Under the pieces are notes generated by a model that had not been told where the DNA came from, did not search any database, and saw only the letters and a program-made list of their open reading frames with translations. A program made the position numbers and the translations under genes. A DNA stretch of 30,955 nucleotides from NCBI GenBank assembly GCA_002245135.1, contig NGBS01000060.1, positions 1-30,955 of the forward strand. The letters run 5' to 3'. Source of the DNA: Proteromonas lacertae (Eukaryota > Sar > Bigyra > Opalinata > Proteromonadidae). Shown here piece after piece: positions 1-7,814 of this stretch (positions are counted from its first letter, which is position 1; each line of letters begins with the position of its first letter).

Positions 1-832
1 TCTTTATTGTAACAAATGTAAAGTCTAGGATTAATAATTTTCATTCCTACATGCTGTTGCCATGAATTAATCCAAACAGAACCATTGCTATGATGAATCC
101 AATTCATTATAGGAGCAAATGTGAATTGAATATAAATGACTTCACCAAAATAAATATCATTCTTCAAAGCTAATATGGTATTATAGAAATCTGCAAAATG
201 AAATCTACAGTATAGTTTTCCATGTAATATATCTTCTGTTGTTCCCATTTCTTCCAATAATTCCAAACACCTCCATTTGCATTTAAAGTAGAATTAGAAT
301 TACATATAGTTGTTTCAGCTATTTTATTATTTCTAATGCGTAAGCCATCAAATAAATATTCATAATAATGATAATCTTTTATATCATAAGGATACTGGTT
401 AGCAATTTGATGAGCTAAATCTCGATATTCATTATAACTACTAAATCACATAGAAGTGTTCCAGTTTTATTGTATACTTTGATAGTTCCAAAATTCATTG
501 AATTCCTTAAATTTATATGATCTAACATTTTAACCAGTAGTAGAATCAGTTACAGGTGTAATAGGTAATTTCCATTGTCCTTTACCTGCATCTGCATGAT
601 CTCTTTTTTGACCTGTAGTATAATCTAATTCAAATTCAAAGTAACTTTTAGATAGATTAACACAATTATCACCAGATATTTCAAATGTAATAGCATCACT
701 GTTTGAATTTAAAGATAAAACAGTCTCATTTCTGCTTTGGTTAGGTGTAACTAAAATATGATTGTAGACAGGTATATAAGCTGGCACAATGCTTTCATGT
801 TTTTGTGAATTAGGTACAGCAGTGATTGACAT
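1..832 (-). pseudogene. Polinton-type major capsid protein remnant, cut by window edge
   Basis: The clearest frame is 530-832, which starts at the ATG at 832 and gives 100 residues. It has a segment of the form 'ISGDNCVNLSKSYFEFEL' (residues about 53-70) that resembles the opening strand of double-jelly-roll capsid proteins of Polintons and adintoviruses, where a stable-interface phrase of the type 'hDLs.sYh.h..' follows a short leader. Down to base 1 the same strand still shows capsid-like pieces rich in Trp, Tyr and Phe (for example 'WINSWQQHVG'), so the gene continues past the left edge. It is broken, with about two or three interruptions in view. Its divergent neighbour starts about 110 bases away, so that gap probably holds a shared promoter. 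The capsid call rests on local resemblance and on the integrase next door; other virion proteins remain possible. Confidence 0.5.
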
Positions 833-944
833 ATTTTATGTTATTTTTTAAAAATCAAAAAATAGTGGATTATTAAAGGAACTGTTGAGAGTATTACAGT
901 TAAGCCTACTAAAACTAGTCAATATGTATTGATTACTTTTGTTC

Positions 945-1304
945 ATGATTTGGAGTCATAAAGTTGTAATTAATAATGGAAGAGATTTTGAAACATATTC
1001 AGCTGATGAAGTGAAATATGTATTGAAACAAATTTATGATAGAAACGAGAATGACTTTATAGAAAAAATCATTCGTGGATATTTGATTAGTGTAGGATGT
1101 AGAGAACCTCAACATGGTATTAAATACTTCCACAATTTCAATTCTATTATGATATGGGATAATAGTAACTATAGAGTTCCATCTGATGTTGATGTTGGTA
1201 GTAAAATTGCTGTAAGTGTTGTTGATAATCAAATCTCTATTAAGAGTAATGGTACTCAAAACTTTGTTAATCATAGAGTTTGTAGTGATATTGTTGGTTT
1301 ATGA
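945..1304 (+). CDS. unknown small protein of the left virus-like element
   Basis: This frame encodes about 119 residues from the ATG at 945; a TTG six bases upstream is in frame but an unlikely start. I do not recognise the family. The N-terminal half is mixed helix and strand (residues 10-50), and the C-terminal half is rich in Val, Ile, Ser and Asn and looks like beta strands. There is no signal peptide and no membrane segment. It lies between the divergent capsid-like remnant and the integrase, so a virion or packaging accessory role is plausible but not shown. The stop overlaps the next start as ATGA, which suggests compact, virus-like gene packing. The base composition matches the surrounding A+T-rich element. 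Confidence 0.45.
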   Translation: MIWSHKVVINNGRDFETYSADEVKYVLKQIYDRNENDFIEKIIRGYLISVGCREPQHGIKYFHNFNSIMIWDNSNYRVPSDVDVGSKIAVSVVDNQISIKSNGTQNFVNHRVCSDIVGL

Positions 1305-1558
1305 TTGAAAATCCTGATTTAGCTACAACTATTAGAAGAAGTAATGAGAAGAAAATTAAGAAAGAACAAGCTAATCAAAACAAATTTGTTTCACCTCCAA
1401 GAATTAAGAGAACTAAGATAGAAGATAGTGATTTAATTAGTACTCGTAGACCATTCCCTGCTAAGAAAGTAATTAGTAATGGTTTTATTAGTGCTGCTAA
1501 GTCTATTAACTTTGGTAACGCTTTAAGTGATAAGGATTTGGGAGAGGTAGAAGAATGA
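1301..1558 (+). CDS. unknown small basic protein
   Basis: This frame encodes 85 residues starting with the ATG of an ATGA overlap with the preceding stop. The sequence is strongly basic in residues 12-40, with Lys/Arg clusters such as 'RRSNEKKIKKEQ' and 'PPRIKRTK', and ends in a short acidic tail. A nuclear or DNA-binding location would fit the charge. No family is recognised. It could be a core or DNA-condensing protein, or it could be the distal part of the upstream product in a separate frame. The integrase frame begins 65 bases downstream on the same strand. Confidence 0.4.
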   Translation: MIENPDLATTIRRSNEKKIKKEQANQNKFVSPPRIKRTKIEDSDLISTRRPFPAKKVISNGFISAAKSINFGNALSDKDLGEVEE

Positions 1559-1623
1559 TTTAATTATTTTAATTCATTAATTCTTTAAATATATATCATT
1601 CATATTTTTTATATATTGTTTGA

Positions 1624-2577
1624 ATGTCACTACAAGATAAAATAAATGAGTTATACAAAACATATGGTTATTTAAACAAACGAGACTTTATTAATTTCTC
1701 TGTAAATGAACTTGAGAATAACTTTAAAAAATCTGACATTAAAAAAGCTAGTAGTGAACTTGTAGAGTCTAAACCAGATTATCAAATCACTGCAACTAAA
1801 AGGAATAGAATTAAATATGAAATTGAAAAGTTACCTGGGTCATATCAAATAGATTTGGTGTTTTTCAACAATACAAAAGTTCCATTTTTGTTAATTATAG
1901 AAGTTGTTAGTCGTAAGTGTTGGATATATTATGTTAAATCTAAATCAGAAAATGATGTATATCCAGTGTTTGAAAAATGGTTTTATCAGGGTATGCAACC
2001 TAAGGATGAAAACGCTCGTTTTGTAGGAAGTATATTGTCAGATGAAGAGTCTGGTATTATCTATGGTAAGAAATTTTTAGATTTGTTTAATAAAAATCAT
2101 ATACGATTTATACTTAAAGAACGTAATGAACATAATATAATGAAAATATTGGATCGATGTGTGAGAACTATTAAAGATATGTTTTATAGAAAAATTAATA
2201 CATTTTCTGATGAAGAATTTGATAAAATTAACAATATTGAATCATTGTGTAATATAGTATATACTGTTGTAGATGATTACAATGCAAAACCACATTCTGC
2301 ACTCAATAATCTAACTCCAAATGAAGTATTCAATGATTTTGAAGTCCAAGATAGATTGTATAAAGAATCCCATGCTAGAAACTTAAAGAAGCGTAAAAGT
2401 GATACTCATTTTAAAGCTGATGATTTTGTCAGAATAAAGGAACGTAGAGATAACAAACTTCAAAAACTACTTATTATACAGATAAAGTATACCAAATACA
2501 CAAAGTTGGACCATTTTCATATTCTGTTAAGAACTTGGATGGAACAATACCTAGAGAATTCAATCCTAGAGATATAG
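1624..2577 (+). CDS. Polinton/Maverick retroviral-type integrase
   Basis: The 317-residue frame has an RNase H-like DDE integrase core (rve family). The first strand is 'SYQIDLVFF' with the Asp at residue 77. The second acidic position is in 'ILSDEESG' (Asp140), and a helix at about 165-185 supplies the third. A helical 'YNAKPHSALNNLTPNEVF' segment follows (about 219-236), a hallmark shared with retroviral and Polinton integrases (Y.....H.al...TP...). The basic, SH3/chromo-like tail begins after residue 245. Such integrases insert the linear element DNA into the host chromosome and act in the nucleus. With the capsid-like gene it identifies the left region as a Polinton relative rather than an LTR retroelement, since no reverse transcriptase, gag or LTR is visible. 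The tail region is disturbed, so I treat it as part of a fossil. Confidence 0.8.
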   Translation: MSLQDKINELYKTYGYLNKRDFINFSVNELENNFKKSDIKKASSELVESKPDYQITATKRNRIKYEIEKLPGSYQIDLVFFNNTKVPFLLIIEVVSRKCWIYYVKSKSENDVYPVFEKWFYQGMQPKDENARFVGSILSDEESGIIYGKKFLDLFNKNHIRFILKERNEHNIMKILDRCVRTIKDMFYRKINTFSDEEFDKINNIESLCNIVYTVVDDYNAKPHSALNNLTPNEVFNDFEVQDRLYKESHARNLKKRKSDTHFKADDFVRIKERRDNKLQKLLIIQIKYTKYTKLDHFHILLRTWMEQYLENSILEI

Positions 2578-2783
2578 GTTCATATAGATTCAAATCTCAT
2601 GAAATTAAAAGAGTACCAGTTAATAGTATTACAACAAATGGCAAGTTTAGATTAAGACAAATTCATAGTATAAACAATGAAGCACAACCTATAGAACCAG
2701 ATATTCAACCAGTACCAGAAGGTAGAAAAAGTAGATATGGTAGAGTATATAAGAAAAATTCGCTATTTAATGATTTCGTATAA
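2535..2783 (+). CDS. short frame at the integrase 3' end
   Basis: This 82-residue frame overlaps the end of the integrase frame and runs to the convergent intergenic region. It contains short beta-like and basic stretches, ending with 'GRKSRYGRVYKKNSLFNDF', a kind of tail often seen at the C-terminus of Polinton integrases. I read it as remnant coding sequence of the integrase region of a broken element, not as an independent gene. The A+T-rich gap 2,784-2,924 follows; it separates this frame from the converging coiled-coil gene and shows no clear features. Confidence 0.35.
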   Translation: MDGTIPREFNPRDIGSYRFKSHEIKRVPVNSITTNGKFRLRQIHSINNEAQPIEPDIQPVPEGRKSRYGRVYKKNSLFNDFV

Positions 2784-2924
2784 TTTTTTATGTTTTTTAT
2801 TTATGTTATTTTTTTACATATTAAACAAACACCAATTTTTATCAAAGTACTGAATTCAAAGTGCTTTTTCAAGTATATGGATTAAAGCATAAACCAGACA
2901 AATTTAAAGTATATATATTAATAC

Positions 2925-4094
2925 TTATAAGTTCTTCATTATCTTCTCAAACTCTTCAGCTTTCTTTCTTTTCTCTTCTTCTATTCTCTTCTTAAACTCT
3001 TCTTCCATTTTCTTTTCTAATTCATCGTTTTCTTTTTTCATCTTTTCTTCCATTTGTCTCTTTTGTTCTAATACCCATTTCTTTCTTAACTCTTCTTGTT
3101 GTCTCATATTCTCTTCTTCTTGAAGCATTCTAATAACCACTAATTCTTCTTTTCTTTTCTTTTCTGCTTCTTCTTGTTTTCTTTTTCTCTCTGCTTCTTC
3201 TTGTACTTTTCTAACTCTTTCTTCTTCTTGTTGTTTTTTCTTTTTTTCTTCATCTTCTTGTTTCTTTCTCTCTGCATCTTGATGTTTAATTTTCTCTTCT
3301 ATCTCTTTTTGTTTTTCTTCATCTTTTTTAGTTAATTCAGCATTAAAATATTTCAATTCAGCATCCAGCATATCAATATCAGTAACATCAAGAAGTGTAG
3401 TATCAGACCTTGGTGACATTGGAGGTGTAAAGGTAGGACTTTGGCTACTTAATAAATCATCAGCAGATGTTCTTGATTCAGTATCTTTCACAATTATACC
3501 CATTGGTTCATCAACAAAATCAGAATCCTTAACAATCTTTCTTTTCTTTAAATGAATTAATTCATCATCACTATCAATAACTGCTTTTGTTTTAGGTTTC
3601 TTTACAGTATCAGTTCTTCTTTTATAAACTCTTTTAGGTTTTTGAGGTACAGTTGGTGGTGGTGGTTCTTGTTGTGGTTGTTGTTGTTTTAACTGAGGTT
3701 GAATAAAAGGTTTAATCGGTTTTACATTTGGTTTTACTATACTCTTCATCTCATCGTCACTAAAGTATAAATTCATATACTCATTTTGATCTAATGTCTC
3801 TAGATGTTTAATGGGAATTAACTTCTGATTATCAAACTTACATGAAAAGCAATAATAAACTGCTGTAGCTGACTTCTCTAATTCGATATAGTTGAATTGT
3901 GGTGGACTTTGTTTTTTCTTTGATTTTTTGCTGTCATCATAAGCCAAACTTTGAATATACATTTCGTCGCAAAATGTCTTTAAATGCTGGATGTTACGAC
4001 TCACTTTCTGATAGAACTCATAAGCCTGTCCCTTTAATGGGAGCTGGGAGCATAATTCTGAATTGGTTGGTTGTTTGACTCTGTCTGCTGGCAT
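2925..4094 (-). CDS. proline/glutamine-rich, long coiled-coil protein
   Basis: The protein has 389 residues. Residues 1-130 are a mixed region with a possible globular fold and a CxxC-like pair ('YYCFSC'). Residues about 130-165 are rich in Pro and Gln ('QQQPQQEPPPPTVPQKPKR'). Basic clusters near 155-200 ('KRVYKRRT', 'HLKKRKIVK') could be nuclear localisation signals. From about residue 255 to the end the chain is almost only Glu, Lys, Arg and Gln, predicting a very long coiled coil or single alpha-helix. The family is not recognised. The position in the left virus-like element, converging on the integrase, suggests a structural or scaffold role, but such charged helices match many unrelated proteins. 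Start choice: this is the first ATG, preceded by an A+T-rich leader with poly-A/T runs. Confidence 0.5.
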   Translation of the reverse strand: MPADRVKQPTNSELCSQLPLKGQAYEFYQKVSRNIQHLKTFCDEMYIQSLAYDDSKKSKKKQSPPQFNYIELEKSATAVYYCFSCKFDNQKLIPIKHLETLDQNEYMNLYFSDDEMKSIVKPNVKPIKPFIQPQLKQQQPQQEPPPPTVPQKPKRVYKRRTDTVKKPKTKAVIDSDDELIHLKKRKIVKDSDFVDEPMGIIVKDTESRTSADDLLSSQSPTFTPPMSPRSDTTLLDVTDIDMLDAELKYFNAELTKKDEEKQKEIEEKIKHQDAERKKQEDEEKKKKQQEEERVRKVQEEAERKRKQEEAEKKRKEELVVIRMLQEEENMRQQEELRKKWVLEQKRQMEEKMKKENDELEKKMEEEFKKRIEEEKRKKAEEFEKIMKNL

Positions 4095-4277
4095 TTTTGA
4101 TTGAATGATTGAATAATTAATTTTCTATTAAAGTAAAAAAATGAAAAATATAAAATACTGAAAATGAGTAAGAAAAGTGTGAATGAAAAAAAAAACGGTT
4201 TTTCTTTATGTAATATTTAAGGGGGTACAAAAAACAACTTTCAAAAATCAAATACGAAAAAAAGACTATATATAAAA

Positions 4278-4661
4278 TTAAATATTTATGATTGGTTTTT
4301 GAATTTCAATCTCAGGTTTATTAATAGGAATAATTTCTATTTCTGTTTCTAATTGCTCTTCATCTTCGTTATCACTAACATTTCTAGAATTTATTCTACT
4401 ATTTTCAGGTGTTAAAGTAAATGGAATAGCAGAAACAATAGTAGATTTTCTTAATGCTAATTGAACAGCAGGTTCTGGCTCAGCTAATATTTCACTTAAT
4501 TCTGGAGGACAGGCTTTATGATAACACCACGCACATATTCTCTTGCATTTATAAAGAACCCATAGAACTACACAACCTAATAAAATATACAGTTCTTGTT
4601 TCAAACCATTTAAAGTATCTTTCATATCACCTAACATAACTATAGATGTATTATATGGCAT
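4278..4661 (-). CDS. small one-pass membrane protein with Cys/Trp-rich flank
   Basis: The protein has 127 residues. A hydrophobic segment at about 22-38 ('LYILLGCVVLWVLY') is followed at once by a basic Cys/Trp-rich stretch ('KCKRICAWCYHKACPPE'), then a polar, acidic tail. This predicts one membrane span with a positively charged, possibly palmitoylated or metal-binding juxtamembrane face. Small membrane proteins of this sort are common in Polintons and adenovirus-like relatives, but no family is recognised. The minus-strand leader has a TATATA-like box (about 4,677-4,686) only some 20-30 bases before the ATG. A similar design, one span then a Cys/Trp cluster, appears in the right element at 23,650-23,934. 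Confidence 0.5.
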   Translation of the reverse strand: MPYNTSIVMLGDMKDTLNGLKQELYILLGCVVLWVLYKCKRICAWCYHKACPPELSEILAEPEPAVQLALRKSTIVSAIPFTLTPENSRINSRNVSDNEDEEQLETEIEIIPINKPEIEIQKPIINI

Positions 4662-4676
4662 ATTATGTGAAATTAT

Positions 4677-4691
4677 TTATATATAAAAACG
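4677..4691 (-). promoter_or_regulatory. TATA-like box upstream of the membrane-protein gene
   Basis: On the minus strand the leader reads GTTTTTATATATAAA, ending roughly 15 bases before the start codon at 4,661. In such A+T-rich DNA this can arise by chance. It is listed because an equivalent box lies upstream of the gene starting at 5,792. Confidence 0.25.
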
Positions 4692-4725
4692 CATAGAAAT
4701 ATAAAAATGAATTTTAAACCAAAAG

Positions 4726-5310
4726 TTAATTAATTATACAAGTAGGTGATGTAGTTAGATCTACTGTAGCTACCCCCGGGATAGAACTTGTAGGTGTTTC
4801 TACTTTAGCAATATCTACCTTTGGTCGACCCTCGGCAGTGGAACTATTCTCTACTTTACGCTTCTTATCTTCTCCACTATTATCACTTCCTTTCTTTACT
4901 TCTTCATATCTTCTCTTCTTTTTATTTCTACACTCTGTACAAGATTTATAGAATACACCTTCACTCTTATAACCAAATTCATCATTAGCTTTCTTCTTAC
5001 CACAAGTACTGCATATCTGTGAATCTGAATCTGACTTTGTTATATCCTTTCTTTTTTTAGGTTTAGATTCGCTTTGTTTTTCTTCCTTCACTTCTTCTTC
5101 TTCCATTGTTATATCAATATCATCACCTGGTTGTTCACTCCATTCTGGATCATCTTCATACTCTTCAATCACAGAATACATACCATCCAGCATATCCTTA
5201 AATACTTTAATGATTAATGATTTTACTTCAGACATATCATTCTCATACATTTCACCTTTTTGTAAGTGTTTTTCAATACTAGCATCGAGTTCATTTTGTA
5301 AATCACTCAT
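4726..5310 (-). CDS. acidic protein with four-cysteine zinc finger
   Basis: The protein has 194 residues. Residues 1-90 are helical and acidic, with Glu/Asp clusters. A compact zinc-finger candidate follows at about 97-125: 'CSTCGKKK', a 16-residue spacer containing Phe and Tyr, then 'CTECRNKKKRR', i.e. CxxC...CxxC with a basic tail. This pattern (C-x2-C-x(~19)-C-x2-C followed by Arg/Lys) occurs in small DNA- or RNA-binding proteins of fungi and of large DNA viruses. The tail is Ser/Thr-rich with a second basic patch ('EDKKRKVE'). A nuclear regulatory or late-transcription role in the left element is plausible. The family is not identified; the zinc site itself is well supported by spacing. 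Confidence 0.5.
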   Translation of the reverse strand: MSDLQNELDASIEKHLQKGEMYENDMSEVKSLIIKVFKDMLDGMYSVIEEYEDDPEWSEQPGDDIDITMEEEEVKEEKQSESKPKKRKDITKSDSDSQICSTCGKKKANDEFGYKSEGVFYKSCTECRNKKKRRYEEVKKGSDNSGEDKKRKVENSSTAEGRPKVDIAKVETPTSSIPGVATVDLTTSPTCIIN

Positions 5311-5438
5311 ATTAATTTATGTAAATTATTTCAAAAATCGCAAGAAATTTACGAATGAAAAGAATTATGTAATATTATGTTTATTTCTATTCAGCCAATC
5401 AAATAACAAAAATTCAATTAAAACCAATGATTTAAGAA

Positions 5439-5792
5439 TTAGTTATGAAATCTTAGTCTTTCTTCAATGATGTTTTTTTCATCAATGCCATAACGCTTTA
5501 ACATCTTTGTTTTTCTGCGCTCTTCTTCAGGATCAACCCATTTTCTAGGACGTATAGTTGCTAGTGCTACTCTAGTTGGTTTATGAATTGCACGCCATTC
5601 TTCATACTTTCTATCATCCTCATCAGCTGTATCAGATGTATACCACATTACTACTGAAGGTGATGGTGGTGGTGGTTGAGCTACTATTCTAGCTACTTCA
5701 CTTTCAATGATTGCACAGATTCTTTCAAATTCTTCATCTTCACCCTTATTTCTATCTTCTATATTAACATTCTCGATCCAAATTCTTGACAT
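5439..5792 (-). CDS. small acidic protein of unknown function
   Basis: I place the start at the ATG at 5,792, giving 117 residues. The open frame extends 20 codons further upstream, but those codons encode a Phe/Leu-rich stretch that is probably leader sequence. The product begins 'MSRIWIENVNIEDRNKG', has an acidic helical part, a Pro run ('PPPPSPSVV', about 40-50), and a basic, helical C-terminal third with 'PRKWVDPEEERRK'. No domain is recognised. It is the last of four minus-strand genes in the left element. A TATATAA-like sequence at about 5,841-5,849 lies some 50 bases upstream. Confidence 0.45.
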   Translation of the reverse strand: MSRIWIENVNIEDRNKGEDEEFERICAIIESEVARIVAQPPPPSPSVVMWYTSDTADEDDRKYEEWRAIHKPTRVALATIRPRKWVDPEEERRKTKMLKRYGIDEKNIIEERLRFHN

Positions 5793-5934
5793 TTTTTTGA
5801 AATTATGATTGATAAATAACAATAAGAAAAAGTTAAATGAAATTATATACAAAAAACAAAAGAAAAAATTTTAACCCATAAAATTACTCATACACAAAAA
5901 TATATAAAGAAATTTAAATTCACCACTTGCTCCA

Positions 5935-6051
5935 GTATAACCCGTACCAAAAACTAATTTACACTCAAATCGCTTATTCTTACCTGTAGAAGGCACCTAA
6001 GAATAGTCTGGTACGGTTTACCCACCTACAGTGATATTCTTACGGTTATAC
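5935..6051. repeat. three nested 8-bp inverted repeats (possible structured RNA or protein site)
   Basis: Three perfect 8-bp stems lie inside each other: GTATAACC (5,935-5,942) with GGTTATAC (6,044-6,051); CCGTACCA (5,942-5,949) with TGGTACGG (6,009-6,016); and TATTCTTA (5,975-5,982) with TAAGAATA (5,998-6,005) around a 15-base loop. The stretch is less A+T-biased than its surroundings. It does not fit a tRNA. It may be a small non-coding RNA, a fold-back remnant or an element terminus. Confidence 0.35.
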
Positions 6052-6498
6052 ATATATTACACAAAATATTAACTTTTGATTCAAACTCTATCATAACAAA
6101 AAAATGAAAAGAAAAAGGTGTTAAATTAAAAAAGTTTCAAGCCAGTTTGAGTAAAGTATGTAAGTCCTATTTAAATTCGAGTCAAACTTTCTTATCTTGG
6201 AGAGTATTACTTATAACTAATAGAAAATAACAACTGCTGCTCTTATTATAAATTAAATAACATTACACATTCAAATAGAATTAGGAACTAAGATCAAATA
6301 TAATTTTAAAGTACTCCTTTACCTCTAAATGAGACATAATCTATAAAATGGTTTATAACTTCTAGACTAATTAGATTGACAGTAATTATTTATATCTATA
6401 TTTTTAAAAATGAAGTTTATCTGTCAAATAACGAGTTTATAACACTTTTTTATCAAAAAACAAGTTTGATGTTTGGCAAATGTCAAGTTTAATGACAT

Positions 6499-6505
6499 TA
6501 TAAAA
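6499..6505 (+). promoter_or_regulatory. TATA box of the NTPase gene
   Basis: TATAAAA lies 72 bases before the ATG at 6,578, in the sequence ACATTATAAAAGGC, a good match to a eukaryotic TATA box followed by the usual G-containing flank. The leader between it and the ATG has no upstream ATG. Confidence 0.45.
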
Positions 6506-6577
6506 GGCTTGAGAAATTAGAACTTTCATTTCTTCTATCATTAATTATTACATTTGGTTGCTTATAATTATAGATAA

Positions 6578-7774
6578 ATGGATTTTCAGGATTTAATTAA
6601 AATAATAAACGGAGAAGCTGCCATTGAAGTTGATGACAAAGGTATTGAATATATAGAAGACCCCTTTTTTATTGAAAGGGAATGCTATTCAAATATTTAC
6701 AACGAAATGGTGAAATATATAGCTATAGAGAATGGAATCCAAAAGAATTTTGTTGTATATGGTAATAGTGGTATAGGTAAAAAGAGCTTTTGCGCATTTT
6801 TATGCAAAGAATTTAAACAAACCAATTTCCAAGTTATTTTTAGAGCATCAATAAATGTATATCTCTGTAAAGGAGTAGAAGATAACGAATATCATCCTTT
6901 TACATACTTACCTCAACGAAATGTTATAAATCCTTATGAAAAATCCATTATAATCTGCAATGATATACCAATTTCAGAAGATGAATACTGTCAAGATGAT
7001 GTGGTTATATTAGTGAGTGGTATGAAGTTGAAAAACTATAAAGTGATGCGTAGCAAGAGAGCTCCAATCCAGTTCTGTTTATTACCATTCAATAAGGATG
7101 AAATTGAATTTTATAAGAAAAAAACAAGAATAGAGATTGAAAATTATGGAGGAATTCCTGGATTAGTTGATATGAATGTTGAGGAAGAAATTAAAAAATG
7201 TCAAAAGATTGATATTTATAGTGGTATTCCTGCTGAATATAATGAATATGTATATATTTATGATGTTGAAAATGAGATGGAAGTACCAAAGAATTTGAAA
7301 TTCATTTCAAAGTATATTGAAGAAATGGCATTAAACAAAGTTGTAATAGATAATAATAATTTCAATATATATTATTCTTTATTAACAAAGAAAATAGAAG
7401 GAGATAATGACAGAATAGGAGGCGAAGGAGGTTATCATTATGAACATTTAATATTATATTATATAAAGTCCAAATATGAAAACACAATTAAGAACAAATT
7501 AGAATTAGACAAATTAAATGAAAAAGCTTTGCCTTTCCTGATCGATTGTTCATTTCAATCTAATTTTGAAAGTGTCGATGCAATAGAGATAAATGAAAAG
7601 TATATAAATGGAATACAAGTAACAGTGTCTAACCATCATCCCATTAAAGAATCTTTAGCTATTTTATTCAATGTGATATTTCAAGAAACGTATGATGATA
7701 GAATGAAAAGCGTATTAAAAATGTTGGAGGAGAAAAAAATAGATAAACTTGCTGAGACTCTTTATTATTTAGGA
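6578..7774 (+). CDS. exon 1: first Crinkler/RHS-type P-loop NTPase domain
   Basis: This exon gives 399 codons from the ATG at 6,578. A leader 'DPFFIERECYSNIYNEM' (about 28-44) precedes a Walker A loop 'GNSGIGKKS' (62-70). A Walker B-like strand 'IIICNDIP' follows (124-131, Asp129), and 'GGIPGLVDM' lies near 191. This order (R/E-x-Y lead-in, P-loop, hhhCD strand, G[GR][IV]P motif) is that of NTPases in Crinkler (CRN) and trypanosome RHS proteins, described as Crinkler-RHS-type effectors. Those act in nuclei, often of a host or partner organism, or function in genome conflict. The open frame continues to 7,840, but its last ~22 codons are a hydrophobic Ile/Tyr run that looks like translated intron. 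I therefore end the exon at 7,774, where a GTATAT donor begins exactly at a codon boundary. No CRN-type LFLAK secretion leader is visible at the N-terminus. Confidence 0.65.
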
Positions 7775-7814
7775 GTATATTTATTATCTATAATATTTAT
7801 ATTTATATATATAG
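7775..7814 (+). other. probable 40-base intron
   Basis: The sequence begins GTATATTT and ends ATATATATAG, and is nearly pure A/T between. Removing it joins the frame starting at 6,578 to the frame open from 7,815, at a codon boundary (phase 0). The joined protein loses the hydrophobic run and gains a polar stretch starting 'YTPSSLIDKELNIYKNQ', which extends without a break into the next frame. Forty bases is short for most fungi but known in some eukaryotes. Confidence 0.6.

Larger units (their letters stand above)
5853..6577. other. gene-free A+T-rich interval between the left element and the NTPase gene
   Basis: No frame of note is present on either strand. It contains the nested stem structure at 5,935-6,051 and, near its right end, three loosely repeated motifs of the form CAAGTTTgATG/CAAGTTTaATG/GAGTTTATAA (6,430-6,495). 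A TATA box at 6,499-6,505 precedes the NTPase gene. The terminus of the left Polinton may lie here, but I could not see a matching inverted terminus inside the window. Confidence 0.4.

Noticed and set aside
999-1274. Minus-strand 91-codon frame
   Set aside because: It is the Ile/Asn/Phe-rich antisense of the small plus-strand frame; no start context or features.
5935-6051. tRNA gene
   Set aside because: Stems are 8 bp and nested, with no T-loop (GGTTCGA-like) or anticodon arm of normal size.
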